64,000 bases of DNA from Sequoia sempervirens (GCA_007258455.2 VDFB02344307.1:1-64000), one strand, 5' to 3'; positions 1 to 12,205 are shown, numbered from the stretch's first letter. Program-made: numbers and translations. Notes: generated by a model from the letters alone, not told the origin.

Positions 1-868
1 AATTCAGATGATATTTCACAACATCAAAATTGCATTACCAATTGAGATTTTTCATTCTCAATGGCCAACTGAAACAATTGCAAAAACCCTTGGCTCCACA
101 ACTGAAAATATCAAAGCAATATTCAAATCTGGATGCCTAAGAGTGAGCTCTTAAGTCTCTTTTATTCTTTTCTTGTGAGAGCTCACACTTTCTTGGCCAA
201 TGTGGGATAAAAGATATATTCCCACTTTTAATTTTCACTTAACGCACTTTATAAAATTAAAATGACTTTATTATTATAAAGTTACATTATAACTTTATAA
301 TAACATTTAAATATTTTAATTATTCCTTAGTCACTTTAAAAATCACTTAAATGAGGGTCATGGCCCCATTGCACATTATAATTACACTTTATATTTAATT
401 AATAATAAATTATTACTTTATTAATAATTAAAATAACATAACTCCATAAATACTCATTATTTCTCGACTCTGTCTAAACCAAGGAGTTAACCACTACATC
501 CACTATGCATCCAACTGCCTTACTAAAAATAGTAAGGGTCCCTCTCTATCGAACCACTAATTTACTATAAATAGTAAATCCCTCATTACCTTATCAAACC
601 AATGGTGTAAAGGATTGGCACTGCAAATGAAGCCTATTTAGGTGCCCTGTTATAGATAGAAACCTTGACTATCCTGAAATAGTCACTTTCTATAAATAGT
701 AAGTGTGCCAAACTGAGTCCAATGAAGGTCGGATCTAAACTCTCACTGATCACTGAAGGTGAAGCCATACCGAATACTACCAAATAAGACCCCCTAGCCA
801 TTTGCTCTAGCCTACGAGGGTCAAGAATAGGATAAACCATCCACAATCATGGTCACGCTAAAAAAGGG
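1..868. repeat. Direct repeat copy 1 of E0
   Basis: This copy is colinear with 1863-2730 at an offset of about 1862 bases, with scattered substitutions and small indels. Copy 2 has a duplicated-looking stretch near 2515-2540 that reads differently here. The left limit is set by the window, so the repeat may be longer. At the right end copy 1 reads AAAAAAGGGATTGAAA where copy 2 has the GGGGACATTACA terminus, so only copy 2 keeps an LTR-like end. It could be one of two LTRs or an internal duplication. Confidence 0.8.
271..303. repeat. AT-rich perfect inverted repeat (14-bp arms)
   Basis: TTATTATAAAGTTA (271-284) and its exact reverse complement (290-303) flank a 5-base spacer. The same hairpin is kept in the second repeat copy at 2135-2167. 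It could be a structural element or a trace of an older small insertion. Confidence 0.8.
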
Positions 869-1862
869 ATTGAAATTTCATCAAGTGGTTGGCATGCAAT
901 GTCTGAGTTCTAATTTTCTGAGGGTATATGTGTTTGTTTGTATATTTTTGAATGATTTGCAATTTCAAAACATATACCATTACATAGAAATGATAACCGA
1001 TAACTTGTGTAAACAAATAATGAACATTCAACCCTTCAAAATGATTTTACTGGCACTACATCAGGGCTGATAACAATGCAAATCAAGTTTGATACAATTT
1101 GTTCCAAATTACAATAACTTGCAATTTTTTCAATATATTTACTTCAGTTCTAGAGTTATTTCAAATCTAATTATTATTGATTTGAAAATGCAATGTAATA
1201 TCCAAATCATAATTTTATTCTTTGTAAATACAAATACATTCATACCCATTATCCATGGCAAATAAATTCGTCTGAAACTTTGTATCAGCAGGTCTAAGAT
1301 TATTATCAGTAAAACTTGAAACCCATCACAGCCAATTCTGGAAATGACTATCAACATACAACAATCTAATAAATGTATACTTGGCAACCAATCTAATCTT
1401 CTCCAACAAAATGATGCTTAAATGTGACGTCTAATGCTCAACCGATCCAAAGGAGTAAGAACTAGCTCATATTCATAGGTGTTTCTTCCTTCATGCATAA
1501 CACATCCTTATCAAGAACTCTATACAACTGTGGCAGGGTAAAATATCCTCCTAAAGACCCCATGTGGCAATGAAAGAGTGTTGTTGATAGCATATAATTG
1601 ATCTTCAATAACCCTTCCTTCAAGTCTTTTCAATATGTAAACAAATATCCTTAAAACTCTTGATAGAAACTCCTCTAAAATACCTTGGAATTGTAGCGTT
1701 ACTATAGCATTTACTGTAGCAGCCAACAATTAATATATTCCACAATGAATCTTCAATTCTTTAATAACATACATGTGTATATGCATCAAACCCTTGTATT
1801 GCTTGTATTTCTTCTCCAATTTAGCACAAATTTGACTCTTGGATGAAGCCCACTCAAACAAT
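869..1862. other. AT-rich spacer between the E0 direct repeats, no gene seen
   Basis: About 1 kb with only short frames (73 aa on plus, 82 and 69 aa on minus), none with a recognisable motif. No PBS-like TGGTATCA or polypurine tract borders either repeat copy, so I cannot call this the internal domain of a standard LTR element. Confidence 0.5.
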
Positions 1863-2730
1863 GATTTGGATGATATTTCACAACCTCAAAATCACATTAC
1901 CAATTGAGAGTTTTCGTTCTCAATGGCCAACTAAAACAATTGTAGAAACCCTTGGCTCCACAACTGAAAATATCAAAGCAATATTCAAATCTGGATGCCT
2001 GAGAGTGAGCTCTTAAGTCCCTTTTATTCTTTTCTTGTGAGAGCTCAAACACTTTCCTGGCCAATGTGGGATAAAAGATATATTCCCACTTTTAATTTTC
2101 ACGTAACACACTTTATAAAATTAAAGTGACTTTATTATTATAAAGTTACATTATAACTTTATAATAACATTTAAATATTTTAATTATTCCTTAGTCACTT
2201 TAAAAATCACTTAAATGAGAGTCATGGACCATTGCACATTATAATTGCACTTTATATTTAATTATTAATAAATTATTACTTTATTAATAATTAAAATAGC
2301 ATAACTCCATAAATACTCATTATTTCTCGACTCCTTTTGAACCAAGGAGTTAATGTGTTGCATCCACTGTGCATCCAATAGCCTTACTAAAAATAGTAAG
2401 GGTCCCTCTCTATCAACCACTGATTTCCTCATTACCTGATCAAACCAATGGTGTAAAGGATTGGCACTACAAATGAAGCCTGTTTACGTGCCCTGCTATA
2501 GATAGAAACTCTGACTATCTTGAGTCAGAGTTTAGGTGACTTGCTATAAATAGTAAGTGTGCCAAACTGAGTCCAACAAATGTCGGATTTAAACTCTCAT
2601 TGATCATTGGAGGCAAAGCCATACCAAAAACTTCCAAATAAGACCCCCTAACCATATGCTCTAGCCTATGAGGGGAAAGAATAGGCTAAACCATCCACAA
2701 TCATAGTCATGGTAAAAAGGGGACATTACA
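1863..2730. repeat. Direct repeat copy 2 of E0, ending in GGGGACATTACA
   Basis: Second copy of the 1-868 segment. It ends exactly where E1 LTR sequence resumes, so its right edge is a true element terminus. It keeps the 14-bp-arm hairpin at 2135-2167. Confidence 0.8.
2135..2167. repeat. Second copy of the 14-bp-arm hairpin
   Basis: Arms 2135-2148 and 2154-2167 are perfect complements around a CATTA spacer, identical to 271-303. Confidence 0.8.
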
Positions 2731-3075
2731 AAATATGAGGATATTCATTAAATTATTGATTTATTTAATGAAAAGGGGATGTAAATATGATATTTAATTA
2801 AATAGTTTAGGGTTATTTAATTAAATAAGAGGACTCAAGGTTTAAGTTAAATAATTTACATTATTTAATTAAACAAGGTGAAATGTTAGTGTGGAAGGTT
2901 ATGAATGAACCTAATTAGATTGATTAGATTAATAGATGAAAATGATTCATTTAATTAAAATAGCTAGGTTAATTTAATCAAACAAGTGAAAAGAAGATGG
3001 ATTTTAGGATGAAACAATGTTAGTATATCATATTCAAGTGTGTAGTATCATTCAAGACATTTTTAAGTGTCTACA
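2731..3075 (-). repeat. Partial outermost LTR of E1 (third LTR)
   Basis: Matches the right-hand ~345 bp of the LTRs at 3717-5013 and 21339-22635 and ends in the same TTTTAAGTGTCTACA. The rest is split off by E0. A purine tract on the minus strand (CTTCAAAGAGGGACAAAA) abuts it, as expected just upstream of a 3' LTR. Confidence 0.85.
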
Positions 3076-3716
3076 TTTTGTCCCTCTTTGAAGCGAGGTA
3101 CATGTTGTGTTGGTTCAAAGACTAAATTTTTTGGATTAAAACTATTATTCAGATCAAAAATTTCAAAATTGTTGATTTTTTGGATGCCCCATTGTTTCCC
3201 GGAAGTGTTGAACAAATTCAGCCAGTAATCAACAACAATCAACAACAATGCCACCAACAATCAACAAATAACAATGCGGCCCGTACCGTAAAACAATCAA
3301 CAATGTACACAATCAACAATGTGGCAATACCCTACCCCTCTTCACAGACCGGCGAAAACTTGAATTCTTGGTCATCCCTCAACAAAGATGAAATATTGAT
3401 TCAAGACCGCTGCCTGGATGTGGGAAACAAGCTCACCACTGCAAAATGTCTCAAAAATATGAAAAGGGAATCTTCATGTGGACAAGCTCAAAACCTAGGG
3501 TTTCTCTCTCTCTTTCAAAAATTAGAGAGCAAAACCCACCTTGAGTAATAAATATGCATAAAAAGCACCACAAATTCATTTTTTTCTTCACACTCTTGAG
3601 ACTTTTTCCATTTTGAGCTCTAACATCTTGGCGAGATGGCATGTCATGTGCTTCCTACCCACCTTTCCGACCAATTTCAAGAATTTCAGTGCTCAGTAGA
3701 CGTAGGACCACGAGTA
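3076..3716 (-). repeat. Duplicated 3' internal tail of E1
   Basis: Colinear with 5014-5560: same polypurine tract, same TGGATGCCCCATTGTT segment and same ending near GTAGGACC. An extra CAACAATC-rich stretch at about 3215-3320 is missing from the other copy and looks like local expansion of a short repeat; it accounts for the 122-aa plus-strand frame here. The tail lies between two LTRs, so this end of E1 reads LTR-tail-LTR. Confidence 0.8.
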
Positions 3717-5013
3717 TGTGACCAAATTCATAGTGTGAATTAAATACGATACATCCAAATGAATTTAAATCCTATTTAATCCCATAAGCAATGATCCCAA
3801 TGAGATATTTGAATCATCAAGAAACTAAATAACCATTAAACTAACATAAAACCAACACAAAAGCATAGTAAAAATCTATTCTAATACCTTGAATCTTATC
3901 CCATTGGGGGAGTGGTGTTGCATTGATGTGGAATGTCGACCATTTCTCAATGCCTTAGATAATATGAGCTTGTTTCAATCAATTTTATTGAAGAAAACTG
4001 ACAAAACTGATGAGATATGAATGAAACATGGATGCAAAAACTAGTTTAATCATGATGAAGATGAGTTCTAAATACTAAAATTCTTGATAAAATGGATGCA
4101 ATCTATTCTAAATGTAAACAAAGTTCAAAGATGCAAGCCATAGATACAAATTTATGCTAAAATGGATGCAAACTAAGCTAATATGGAAGACATTAATGGA
4201 TGCTTAAGCTAATATCTATGGAGATTACTCTAAAATGATAACAAATGCTTAATATGGATGCAAGTGAGTATGAATTTCAACATCATAACATTTCTATCAA
4301 AAGATGGATCCTTTTCTCTCCAAATAGCATTGTATTTATAAGAGAACAAATGAAAAAATCCAAGGGCTCAAATTGATTTGATCTATCAATGGTCAATATT
4401 GCATGAAGGGAGAAACATGGATTAAGGATTCTCATCAATGGATGAGAATCAAAGATCACATGGATCAAGGAAAAATCAAGGGATAAGAATGATTCAAACA
4501 CACTTTGTAACAACTTCGAAAGTTTATTACAAAGTTTGTTTGAAAGAAACCATTCCCTTTTTGGAGCCAAATAGGAGAATATTCCTTTGGAATATTCCCT
4601 ATGCAAGTGGATGGGAGGGGAAATTATCAATTTAGTAATTAAAACTAAATTTGAATGTGCAAGATGAAGAATGTGAGGATATTCATTAAATTATTGATTT
4701 ATTTAATACAAAGGGGATGCAAATATGATAATTAATTAAATAGTTTAGGGTTATTTAATTAAATAAGAGGACTTAGGTTTTAAATTAAACAATTTGCATT
4801 ATTTAATTAAACAAGGTGAAATGTTAGTGTGGAAGGGTACGAATTAACTTAATTAGATTAATTAGATTAATAGACAAACATGATGCATTTAATTAAAATA
4901 GCTAGGCTAATTTAATCAAACAATTGAAAAGAAGATGGATTTCAAGATGAAACGATGTTAGCATATCAAATTCAAGTATGTAGTATCATCCAAGACATTT
5001 TTAAGTGTCTACA
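3717..5013 (-). repeat. 3' LTR of E1 (1297 bp)
   Basis: Starts TGTGACCAAA and ends GTGTCTACA (TG...CA). The partner at 21339-22635 has exactly the same length. By eye the first ~105 bases agree at about 90%. On the minus strand it begins TGTAGACACTT directly after a polypurine tract. A TATAAATAC box (minus) lies at 4332-4340. Left flank GAGTA, right flank of the partner TAAGTA: a possible but imperfect target duplication. Confidence 0.92.
4332..4340 (-). promoter_or_regulatory. TATA box in the E1 3' LTR
   Basis: Reads TATAAATAC on the minus strand, conserved at the same LTR position in the other copy (21955-21963). It is the likely core promoter of E1. Confidence 0.6.
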
Positions 5014-5030
5014 TTTTTCCCCTTTTTGAA
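5014..5030 (-). other. Polypurine tract of E1
   Basis: On the minus strand CAAAAAGGGGAAAAA runs straight into the LTR start TGTAGAC. This is where plus-strand DNA synthesis would be primed. Confidence 0.75.
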
Positions 5031-6010
5031 GTGAGGTACGTATTGAGTTGGTTCAAAGATCAACGCTTTTCGGATTAAAACTATTGCTCAAATCAAAAAT
5101 TTAAAAATTGTTAATTTTTTGGATGCCCCATTGTTGCCCTAATGGAAGGAATTAAGGTAGTACCCTACCCTCTTGAGAGATCGAGCATAAATTTTAAATT
5201 TTGGGTTGATCTCTCGACAAAGATGAAATATTGATTCAGGGGTCAAAAAAAGGCTTCAAAATGGGAAAACAATCTCAACAATGCAAAAATATCTCAAAAT
5301 ATTGCTCATAGCATGGGAATTGATGAAACAGGCTCAAAACCCTAGGTTTCCTCCCAAATTAGGGAAAAAAACCCTAATTTTTAGGCATAGATATGTGATA
5401 AAGGGTCACTGTCAATTCATTTGTGCATTCACACTCTTGAGATTTTCTACATTTTGAGCTCTGACAACTTGGCAAGATGGCACGACATGTGCTTCTTACC
5501 CACGTTTCTAACCGAGTTCAAGAGTTCTAGCATCGAGCAGATGTAGGACCCCGGGTAAGTGACTTGAAACTTTTTCTCGATTTGTGCATTTTGGTGCATT
5601 TATTAAGGTTTTGAAATTAGGTCATTTAGGGCGTCGTTGTATCATGGCGCATCAAGAACTTATTGGTGTCATTATTGATTTTATAGCAACGCAATTAGTG
5701 TCTAGAGACGTGTTAGGCAATTTTTGTCTAGCGACACATTTAGGTTTTGGTGACACATGTTGCGAATGGAAACACGTCAGGGAGTTTTGATTTAGCGACA
5801 CCAATGAGAAATGGTGACGCATCACCTACAGAGTGATGTACCCACCATTTTGGTATAGTGATGTGTCAAAATATCGACACACTATTGAGTATAGCAACGC
5901 ACACTATGAAATAGTGATGCACCCCCAAAAAGAATATAGCGATGCACCCCAAAAATAGTGACGCTATTGATGTTCTAAGATTCAAACACTTATATTTTAA
6001 CCAATTTCCA
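5031..6010. other. E1 3' tail with a TAGYGACGC-like motif cluster
   Basis: Non-coding. From about 5620 to 5970 short motifs such as TAGCGACAC, AGTGACGC, TAGCGATGCACC and TAGCAACGCA recur every 20-50 bases in both orientations. A related cluster lies at 20960-21260, at the other end of the E1 internal region. The 68-aa plus-strand frame at 5584-5790 lies within the motif cluster and is not convincing. Confidence 0.6.
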
Positions 6011-6029
6011 TATTTTAGGCAAATTGATG

Positions 6030-7790
6030 TTGTGTGTGTGATGCATGTAGGAGGATATTCAATCCCTTATGTCTCAGGAGCATCAATTTGACCTTTTTTC
6101 AGTGGCACGCAACTTCGATGTGGTGGAGCAGGAGCACCTAGCAACTCTTGGATTAGGGTTTATTACCTACATGCCTGAGATCCATACCCACTTAGCAATG
6201 ATGACAACATTGATTGACTAGTGGCACAGTGAGACATCCATTTCATCTCCCCACCGGTGAGGCCAAGATTACACTTGAGGATGTGTGCAGATCCTTCAGC
6301 TTCCCACTCATGGTGAGCATATCATTTATGGCACATATGTTGGGAGGGATGCATGTTGTGATCTTTTGTGTTTAGATGAGATCATTCTAGTGAGCTCGCA
6401 AATCAATTTGGATCTATACCATGGACGGGTTCCTACTTTCAAATTAGTCGTGGCCACTCTAATTTTTGGTGTGATTTTCCTAGACTGATGGGGTAGAGGT
6501 TTCAGTCCAGGTTGGGGGCTTGCATGGAATGGCATGATTCGTAGGACAATTTTGTATGTGTGGGGTCTAGTTATGTTGGCCTCATTATACCATGATATGC
6601 ATTAGGTAGTCTACTATCAGGGGAGGGGTGTCAGACCTAGGATTACACTTCTACACATCTCAACCTATGAGCATATCATAGTGTTGAGACCCATTATGGT
6701 TCTAGTGGACATAGGTCAAGATGAGCCCATTGTTTTCTAGTATCGAGTGGCTATGGCATTGCAACATAATAGGCCTATAGGGATTCCCTACAAGCGAAGG
6801 GTCATAGATGATATTACCGTATTCAGATGGAGACCATGGCTATAGGTTTCAACATGGTACAATGACCAACAAGAACTCTTCTTTGTGAGACAGACCTGAT
6901 ACCTCCAGGGTCATGAGCATACCATGATTGAGTGCTATCTACCTAACCGCATGGCTTGACAGTTTGGGGAGCTTTGGGATGTACTCCCAAAGGACGATAT
7001 AGTGATATTTACTTGATCCTAGAGAGAGGTAGAATAGGGGTAGCAGATTGAGCTGCAGGTGGTGATCAATGAGTTTAGACAGTTGGTTGCCTACCCATGG
7101 GCATATGATTAAGGACCATTGGATGCAAGGACCACCCCAACATATGATGCATGGTGGACATCCCCTACATGATTGATAGACCCAGTTGGGAGATTCCCCT
7201 ATGGCAGAGGTGTGGGCAGAGGGGCACAACAACTAGGTCAAAGTCAGCAGGACCAACCCCTTGGACTATGTCAAGGTGAGAAGGTGTAACAGGATCAGAG
7301 GCACCAGGCCCACTAACAACCAGATTAGCCATTTCAACCACCAAGGCCATATATGAGGGATGGGAAGATCCTAATGCTTACTGCAAAAAGGGACCAACTA
7401 CGATAGTAGCTACAAGCCATGACAACAGAGAGGGATCGTGAGGTTCAGTTGCTATAGCAGTTGGACCTACAGCTGGCCCAAGAGACTAGGAGATGACATT
7501 AGTTAGAGGTTGTGACCATGGCGACATAGGGACAGGTGGTGGCTACTTGAATGTACAAAGATGCAATTTTAGAGGTTGTATATTACAATACCTTATATCA
7601 CTGGGATGTTCCTCAAGAGATTTGACAGCTGGATTACTCACAGAGGAGCGGGGCCATACCAAGAGCTTTAGATGGTCCTCGATCCATTAGACATCTGGGA
7701 AAACCAAGCCCCAAGAAAGACCAGTCCCATCATGGGACTAAGGAAGTAGAGGATAACCTCCATATATGGACACTTTTTTTATGTATAGCC
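6030..7790 (+). pseudogene. Antisense extra ORF of E1 with a plant mobile domain (PMD)
   Basis: Plus strand, opposite to gag-pol and located between integrase and the 3' LTR. Conceptual translation with several stops and at least one frameshift (near 6245) gives the plant mobile domain signature: a conserved Leu-Gly-Leu-Gly-Phe region (about 6145-6165), a WHSET/FHLPTGEAKITLEDV block (about 6220-6290), then LASLYHDMH (about 6570-6600) and RPRITLLHISTYEH (about 6632-6675). Further on, FRWRPW (about 6825-6845), ECYLPNRM (about 6930-6952) and QFGELWDVLP (about 6960-6990) resemble the C-terminal part of PMD proteins. The last ~700 bases are Gln-rich. PMD proteins include Arabidopsis MAIN and MAIL1, and PMDs are also carried by plant transposons. 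I call this transposon-borne because it lies inside E1. It is inactive here. Confidence 0.8.
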
Positions 7791-10320
7791 TAATTCATAT
7801 ATGTATACACATTCATCAACTCATTTTGATAGCCTCTTGTATATGTACTTTTGACGATAGTTACATTTTGACTCTAATATTGTATCATGACATTCATTTT
7901 TTGAGATATATATGAGATGGCCCGATTTGATTATGATGTGATGCATTTATGTTACATGATGTGATTATGTATGGATGTGATGTTATATTTATTTCTTGTT
8001 ATGATTATGTATGGATGCAATGGATGCCAATGTTTATGTTATGGATGTATTTCGTTATTCATGCTATGTGATATGAGATGATCTCTGATGTGATGTTTAC
8101 GATATATGATGTATGGTATGGATGCAATGAAATGGATGTTTCTTTCCCTTTTTTCAGTATCTTTCTATGACATGCTATGAGATGGATATACTTTCTTTTT
8201 TTCATGTAATTTCCCATGTGATGGTTTCATTCTTTATGATATGTAGATGATATGATATGCTTATGCAGGATGTATGTATGCTAATGGTTTGTGGATGCAA
8301 GATGGATGTATTATGATTTTGGTTGACTATCATGATACCTTGTTAGCATGGAAAGAAGATAGAAGAATAAGATGAATGGATTGACCATTGATTTGGAGAT
8401 TGATTCAAAAGTCCAACAAGTCCTTGAGTTCGTCTAGAATTTATTAGATTATGGTGATGAGATGGATGATTTTTCTCATATTCGGGATTAGGACTCTTTT
8501 TTATTCCTTATTTCCAATATAACACATAGACATGATGCATCATGGTATGGATAACCAAGATGGAATTGTATCTTGTGTGATGGACTTTGACTCTGCAAAT
8601 AGATAGGATAATCCTTGTTCACACTTTGACATACAGAAACCTCATTGGAATGTAGGTTAGAATTTTAAAATATCTCGGGCCAAAGCATACGCAATAGTCA
8701 ACAATTTACTCTAAATGACCTTCCCACACACAATGAAGCAAGTGTGTGCCAAGATTATTTTACAAGAATACCCCACAAGCACAACAAATGTAAGATAATG
8801 GTCAATGTCCCATTCCTTTCTCTCTAAATCATTGAGACATCATTGAGAGGTCCTTAGAATGGATCAATAAGATAAATCATAAGAAAAGATAAAAAAACAA
8901 ACAATCAATGTTATCTATATCTCTTGCAAAAGAAAAATAGCTGGGGTGATTTTTGATGTTGATGCCCATTCTAGGAAGGATGCATCCCAGGACATGTTTA
9001 TCAGATGTTTTGAATAAGACTAATTGTTTGATAGGTCGTTGATACAAATTCTACTCACTCATTCACCTATGATCTAGACTTCATATTTTTACACTTAGGT
9101 TCTCACTTTATGTCTTGCGACACTTGTTTTCTACTTGTTTTACCAAATTTTGAAGATGACGTTTGATTTATTAGGGAAGAAATTTTATTGTGAGTGAAAG
9201 CAAAACGAGATGGATTGTTTTGGTATTTTCTAGGATATTTGAATTTTTTTGGTACTTTTGAAATATTTTGAGGTTGTTTTTAGTCATTTTGAAATTTTAT
9301 GTGAATGTTTTGATTTTCGATTATGCGAGGATGTTTAGGGTGTTTGAATGTTTTCCATTGATTTTAGTTTTCCTAAGTTTTCAAATGTTTTGTGGTTTTC
9401 TGGGTTTTGACCAAGACCTAAAGGGGAATGACCTAAGGCCTCAAGGGCTTATCAAAGATTATCCTTTCCTGCATTATACACATAGAGACTACGTAGTTCA
9501 ACTAAATTTGACTAGTTTATTGATGAGATATGAACACGATGTATTTATTATGATGGAATCCTAAAGGACTCACCTAGGGTGTCTCGAGGGCACATCAATG
9601 ATGGCCTTGCGTATGTTCAAGCTCAGAGACAACGTAGTTCAACAAGGCAATGTTTTTTATTTTTTTATATTTTGACCTATTTTGGGATTTTTGATGTGTT
9701 TTGGATGTTTTTGGATTTTGACTTTTATAGTTTTTCAAATTTTTTTGGATTATGGCTATACAAGATTTTGATGTTTTTGGATTTTTTAGATTTTGCAAGT
9801 GTTTTTGGATTTTGATGATATTTTATTAATGTTTTTAGAATTTTTGAGAGTTTTCAAATAACCTTAAGATATACAAGAACCCAATCTGAAGCATAACAAT
9901 TTTCCCCCAGTGTGATGCAATAGACTACCTCGATATAGGCAGGACAAACTGACCTTAGGAATGTGCCAAGTAGTACTAAGGGGAATATGAAAGCTTACAA
10001 TATCGAGCTATGATATAAACATAGAACCTTGGTGATGGAATAAATAGGATTAGTGATGCGATGGATGAATGTGATGCAAAGCATGATAAGCTAAAGATCC
10101 AAAGATAGATGGAGGTGCTTATTTATGCAAGGTGTCTGTTTTCCAAGTTTTCACCAAGTTACTTGCCCAAAGCACCATCGAAATGGTTTTCACTAGAGGG
10201 AAACTTTTTTCTTTACATTTTTCAATCATTTTTCTTATTTTTTTCGATTTTTATTAGTTTTTGAGATTTACACCCTTCAATCCTAGGCATAAAACTTTTT
10301 AAGATGTAGACTATTGATTG
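7790..10320. other. E1 spacer between integrase and the antisense ORF, low complexity
   Basis: No coding signature. About 7880-8340 is dominated by irregular repeats of GATG/TGATGTGATG/TATGGATG. About 9200-9860 is T/G-rich with recurrent TTTTGGATTTTGATG-like units, which create spurious frames such as 9268-9564 and 9579-9815. A short direct repeat, GAGAC(T/A)ACGTAGTTCAAC, occurs at 9485 and 9625. This is typical filler of long Tat-type elements. Confidence 0.5.
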
Positions 10321-10329
10321 GCTCCTAAA

Positions 10330-11500
10330 AAGGTTCACCTTTGGGAATTGATAATTGGTATGCTCTTGATCCATAGCTCACTGTGACAATGAATGGGCCC
10401 AACTAATTGGATCAAAATTTCCTTTACTATCCTGATCTAGAACATTTTTTTGATTCTGCTTGAGGACAAGATCACCTACCTGGAAAGATCGAATCTTGAT
10501 CTTCTTATTGTAGATTTATTTTAGTCAGTTTTGGTATGCTTGTAAATAATTTAGGGCCTCAAGATAATGCTCATCTAGGAATTATAACTCATTCAACCGA
10601 GGTACCCTATATTCTTCATCAGTGAACTGATTTTGCAGTGACACTCACAACGAGGGAAATTCAACCTTAATAGGTAGGATGTATTTTGATTCGTAGACCA
10701 AGAAGAAAGTGGTTGCACCTGTAGGTGTGCAGATATTGGTTCTATAAGCCCAAAGGGTGGGGTTTAACTATAGATTCCAGTCGCGACTAGCTTCATTGAT
10801 AATTTTCTTTAGGATTCTCAAAATGGTCTTATTTGTAGCCTCATCTTGAATGTTTCCTTGGGGGTAATAGGGGGTAGAGAACCAATGTTGGATGTTAAAT
10901 TGTAACGTTGGCATAGTTCTCTTACATCTTGATTATTGAAGGGTGTCATATTATCTAAGATAAGGGCTTATAGAACACCATAGTAGAAAATAAGGTAATT
11001 CAAGGTAAACTTGGAGATTTTATTCCTCATTATATAAGTCATAGGAATGGCTTCAACCCACTTAGTAAAGTAATTTCTGGTTGTGATGATGAATTTGTGG
11101 CCATTAGATGAGGTGGGAGTAATCTTTCCTATGAGGTCAAGCCCCCACTACGAGAAAAGTCAAGGTGTGACCATTGGTTGTAACTCCTAAGCTAGAGCAT
11201 GGATAAGGTCTCCATGTTGTTGACATTAGATACATTTTTGCACATACTAATGAGATTCTCTTTCCATGGTTGGCCAGTTTTACCCCAACCTCAACAATTA
11301 CTTGGATAAGTTTATTCCACTGGAATGTGAATCACAAATGCCTTTGTGTACTTCTATTAAGGCGATCAAGGCTTCCTCTTGGTTGATACATCGTAGTAAT
11401 GTCCCCTTGATGCTTCTACATATAAGGTATCACCTAAGATGACTAATTGAGATGCCTTTTTAACGAAGTTCTTGTTAAGGTTAGAGGTGATATTAGATGG
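10330..11500 (-). pseudogene. Integrase of E1 (Ty3/gypsy)
   Basis: Minus-strand translation around 11150-11030 reads GGLDLIGKITPTSSNGHKF, then ITTRNYFTKWVEAIP: the first catalytic Asp region of a plant Ty3/gypsy integrase. The second lies near 10950 in ALILDNMTPFNN. The third is expected near 10840 in a degraded stretch before RILKKIINEAS. A C-terminal part with GDLVLKQNQKNVLDQD is near 10490-10420. Several in-frame stops make it inactive. It is the last pol domain, downstream of the second RNase H at 11528-12205. Confidence 0.85.
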
Positions 11501-11527
11501 AAGGGTATCTCTACTAAGGTGAATATA

Positions 11528-12205
11528 TCATGATACCATGGGGAACCAAGACCAACGATTACACACAAATTTAGATTCAAGGATTTTGAAATCTGGTATG
11601 AGAAGTTTTTCTACCAAGAATTCACATTGAAGGACATTGTGTGGCATGTCTAACAAAGACTCAATTGTCGCCATGGCATCTACTACTCGATTGTTCACAT
11701 AAGGTATCTGCTCAAAGGTTATATTAATAAAGAAATCCTTAAGACTTTCTACCATCTTCTTATAAGAAGTAAGTTTATCATCCTTGGTTTGGTAGTCGTC
11801 GTTGACTTGGTTAACAATTAGCTATGAGTCCCCATAAACTTTTAACTCTTGTATCTACCATTGGACTACTATCCTTAAACCCATTATTAGAGCCTCATAC
11901 TCAGCAATATTATTGGTACAGGGAAATGATAGTCGGTATGACTTTGGAATACAATCACCTTGAGGGGTGATAAAGAGAATGCTTGGTTGTGATCTATGTT
12001 GGTTATATGATTCATCGAAGTATATTTTCCATTGATTTTCTGCATTAAGGAGAAACATTGATTCATTGGGAAAATTAGATACCAAAGGATTCTCTGAATA
12101 AATGGGGGCTTCTACTAGTTGATCCGCAATTACTTGTCCTTTGATAGCCTTGCGCTCCACATACTCTATGTTGAATTCTATCAAGATCATTACCCATTTA
12201 GCCAT
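11528..12205 (-). pseudogene. Second (archaeal-type) RNase H of E1
   Basis: The frame at 11855-12205 contains WKIYFDESYNQ, then TPQGDCIPKSYRLSF, then CTNNIAEYEALIMGLR. These are the D...E core motifs of the additional RNase H found after the normal RNase H in Tat-lineage elements. The frame at 11528-11755 continues with IPYVNNRVVDAMATI, matching the domain's C-terminal N...DA motif. The start of the first frame is the tail of the preceding RNase H/connection. Stops at about 11855 and 11780 break it. Known for Tat; assignment here is by motif only. Confidence 0.8.

Larger units (their letters stand above)
1..2730. mobile_element. E0: right part of an LTR-type element cut by the window edge
   Basis: The right end is sharp. 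AAAAAGGGGACATTACA stops at 2730, and from 2731 the sequence continues as the LTR of E1 (compare the unbroken copies near 4670 and 22295). The terminus matches the 3' end of the E4 LTR at 49468, which suggests an LTR end. Inside are two direct copies of an ~868-bp segment about 1862 bp apart, with ~1 kb of AT-rich DNA between them. No gag or pol motif is visible in any frame, and the short frames are not convincing. Strand and family are unresolved because the left end lies outside the window. Seen: repeats and junction. Inferred: retrotransposon identity. Confidence 0.6.

Noticed and set aside
3180..3548. 122-aa plus-strand frame with Asn/Gln-rich N-terminus
   Set aside because: Generated by a local CAACAATC expansion absent from the duplicate tail at 5014-5560; it lies antisense in E1's 3' tail.
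6030..7790. Host MAIN/MAIL-type gene
   Set aside because: It lies inside E1 between integrase and LTR, is antisense as in Tat extra ORFs, and is full of stops.
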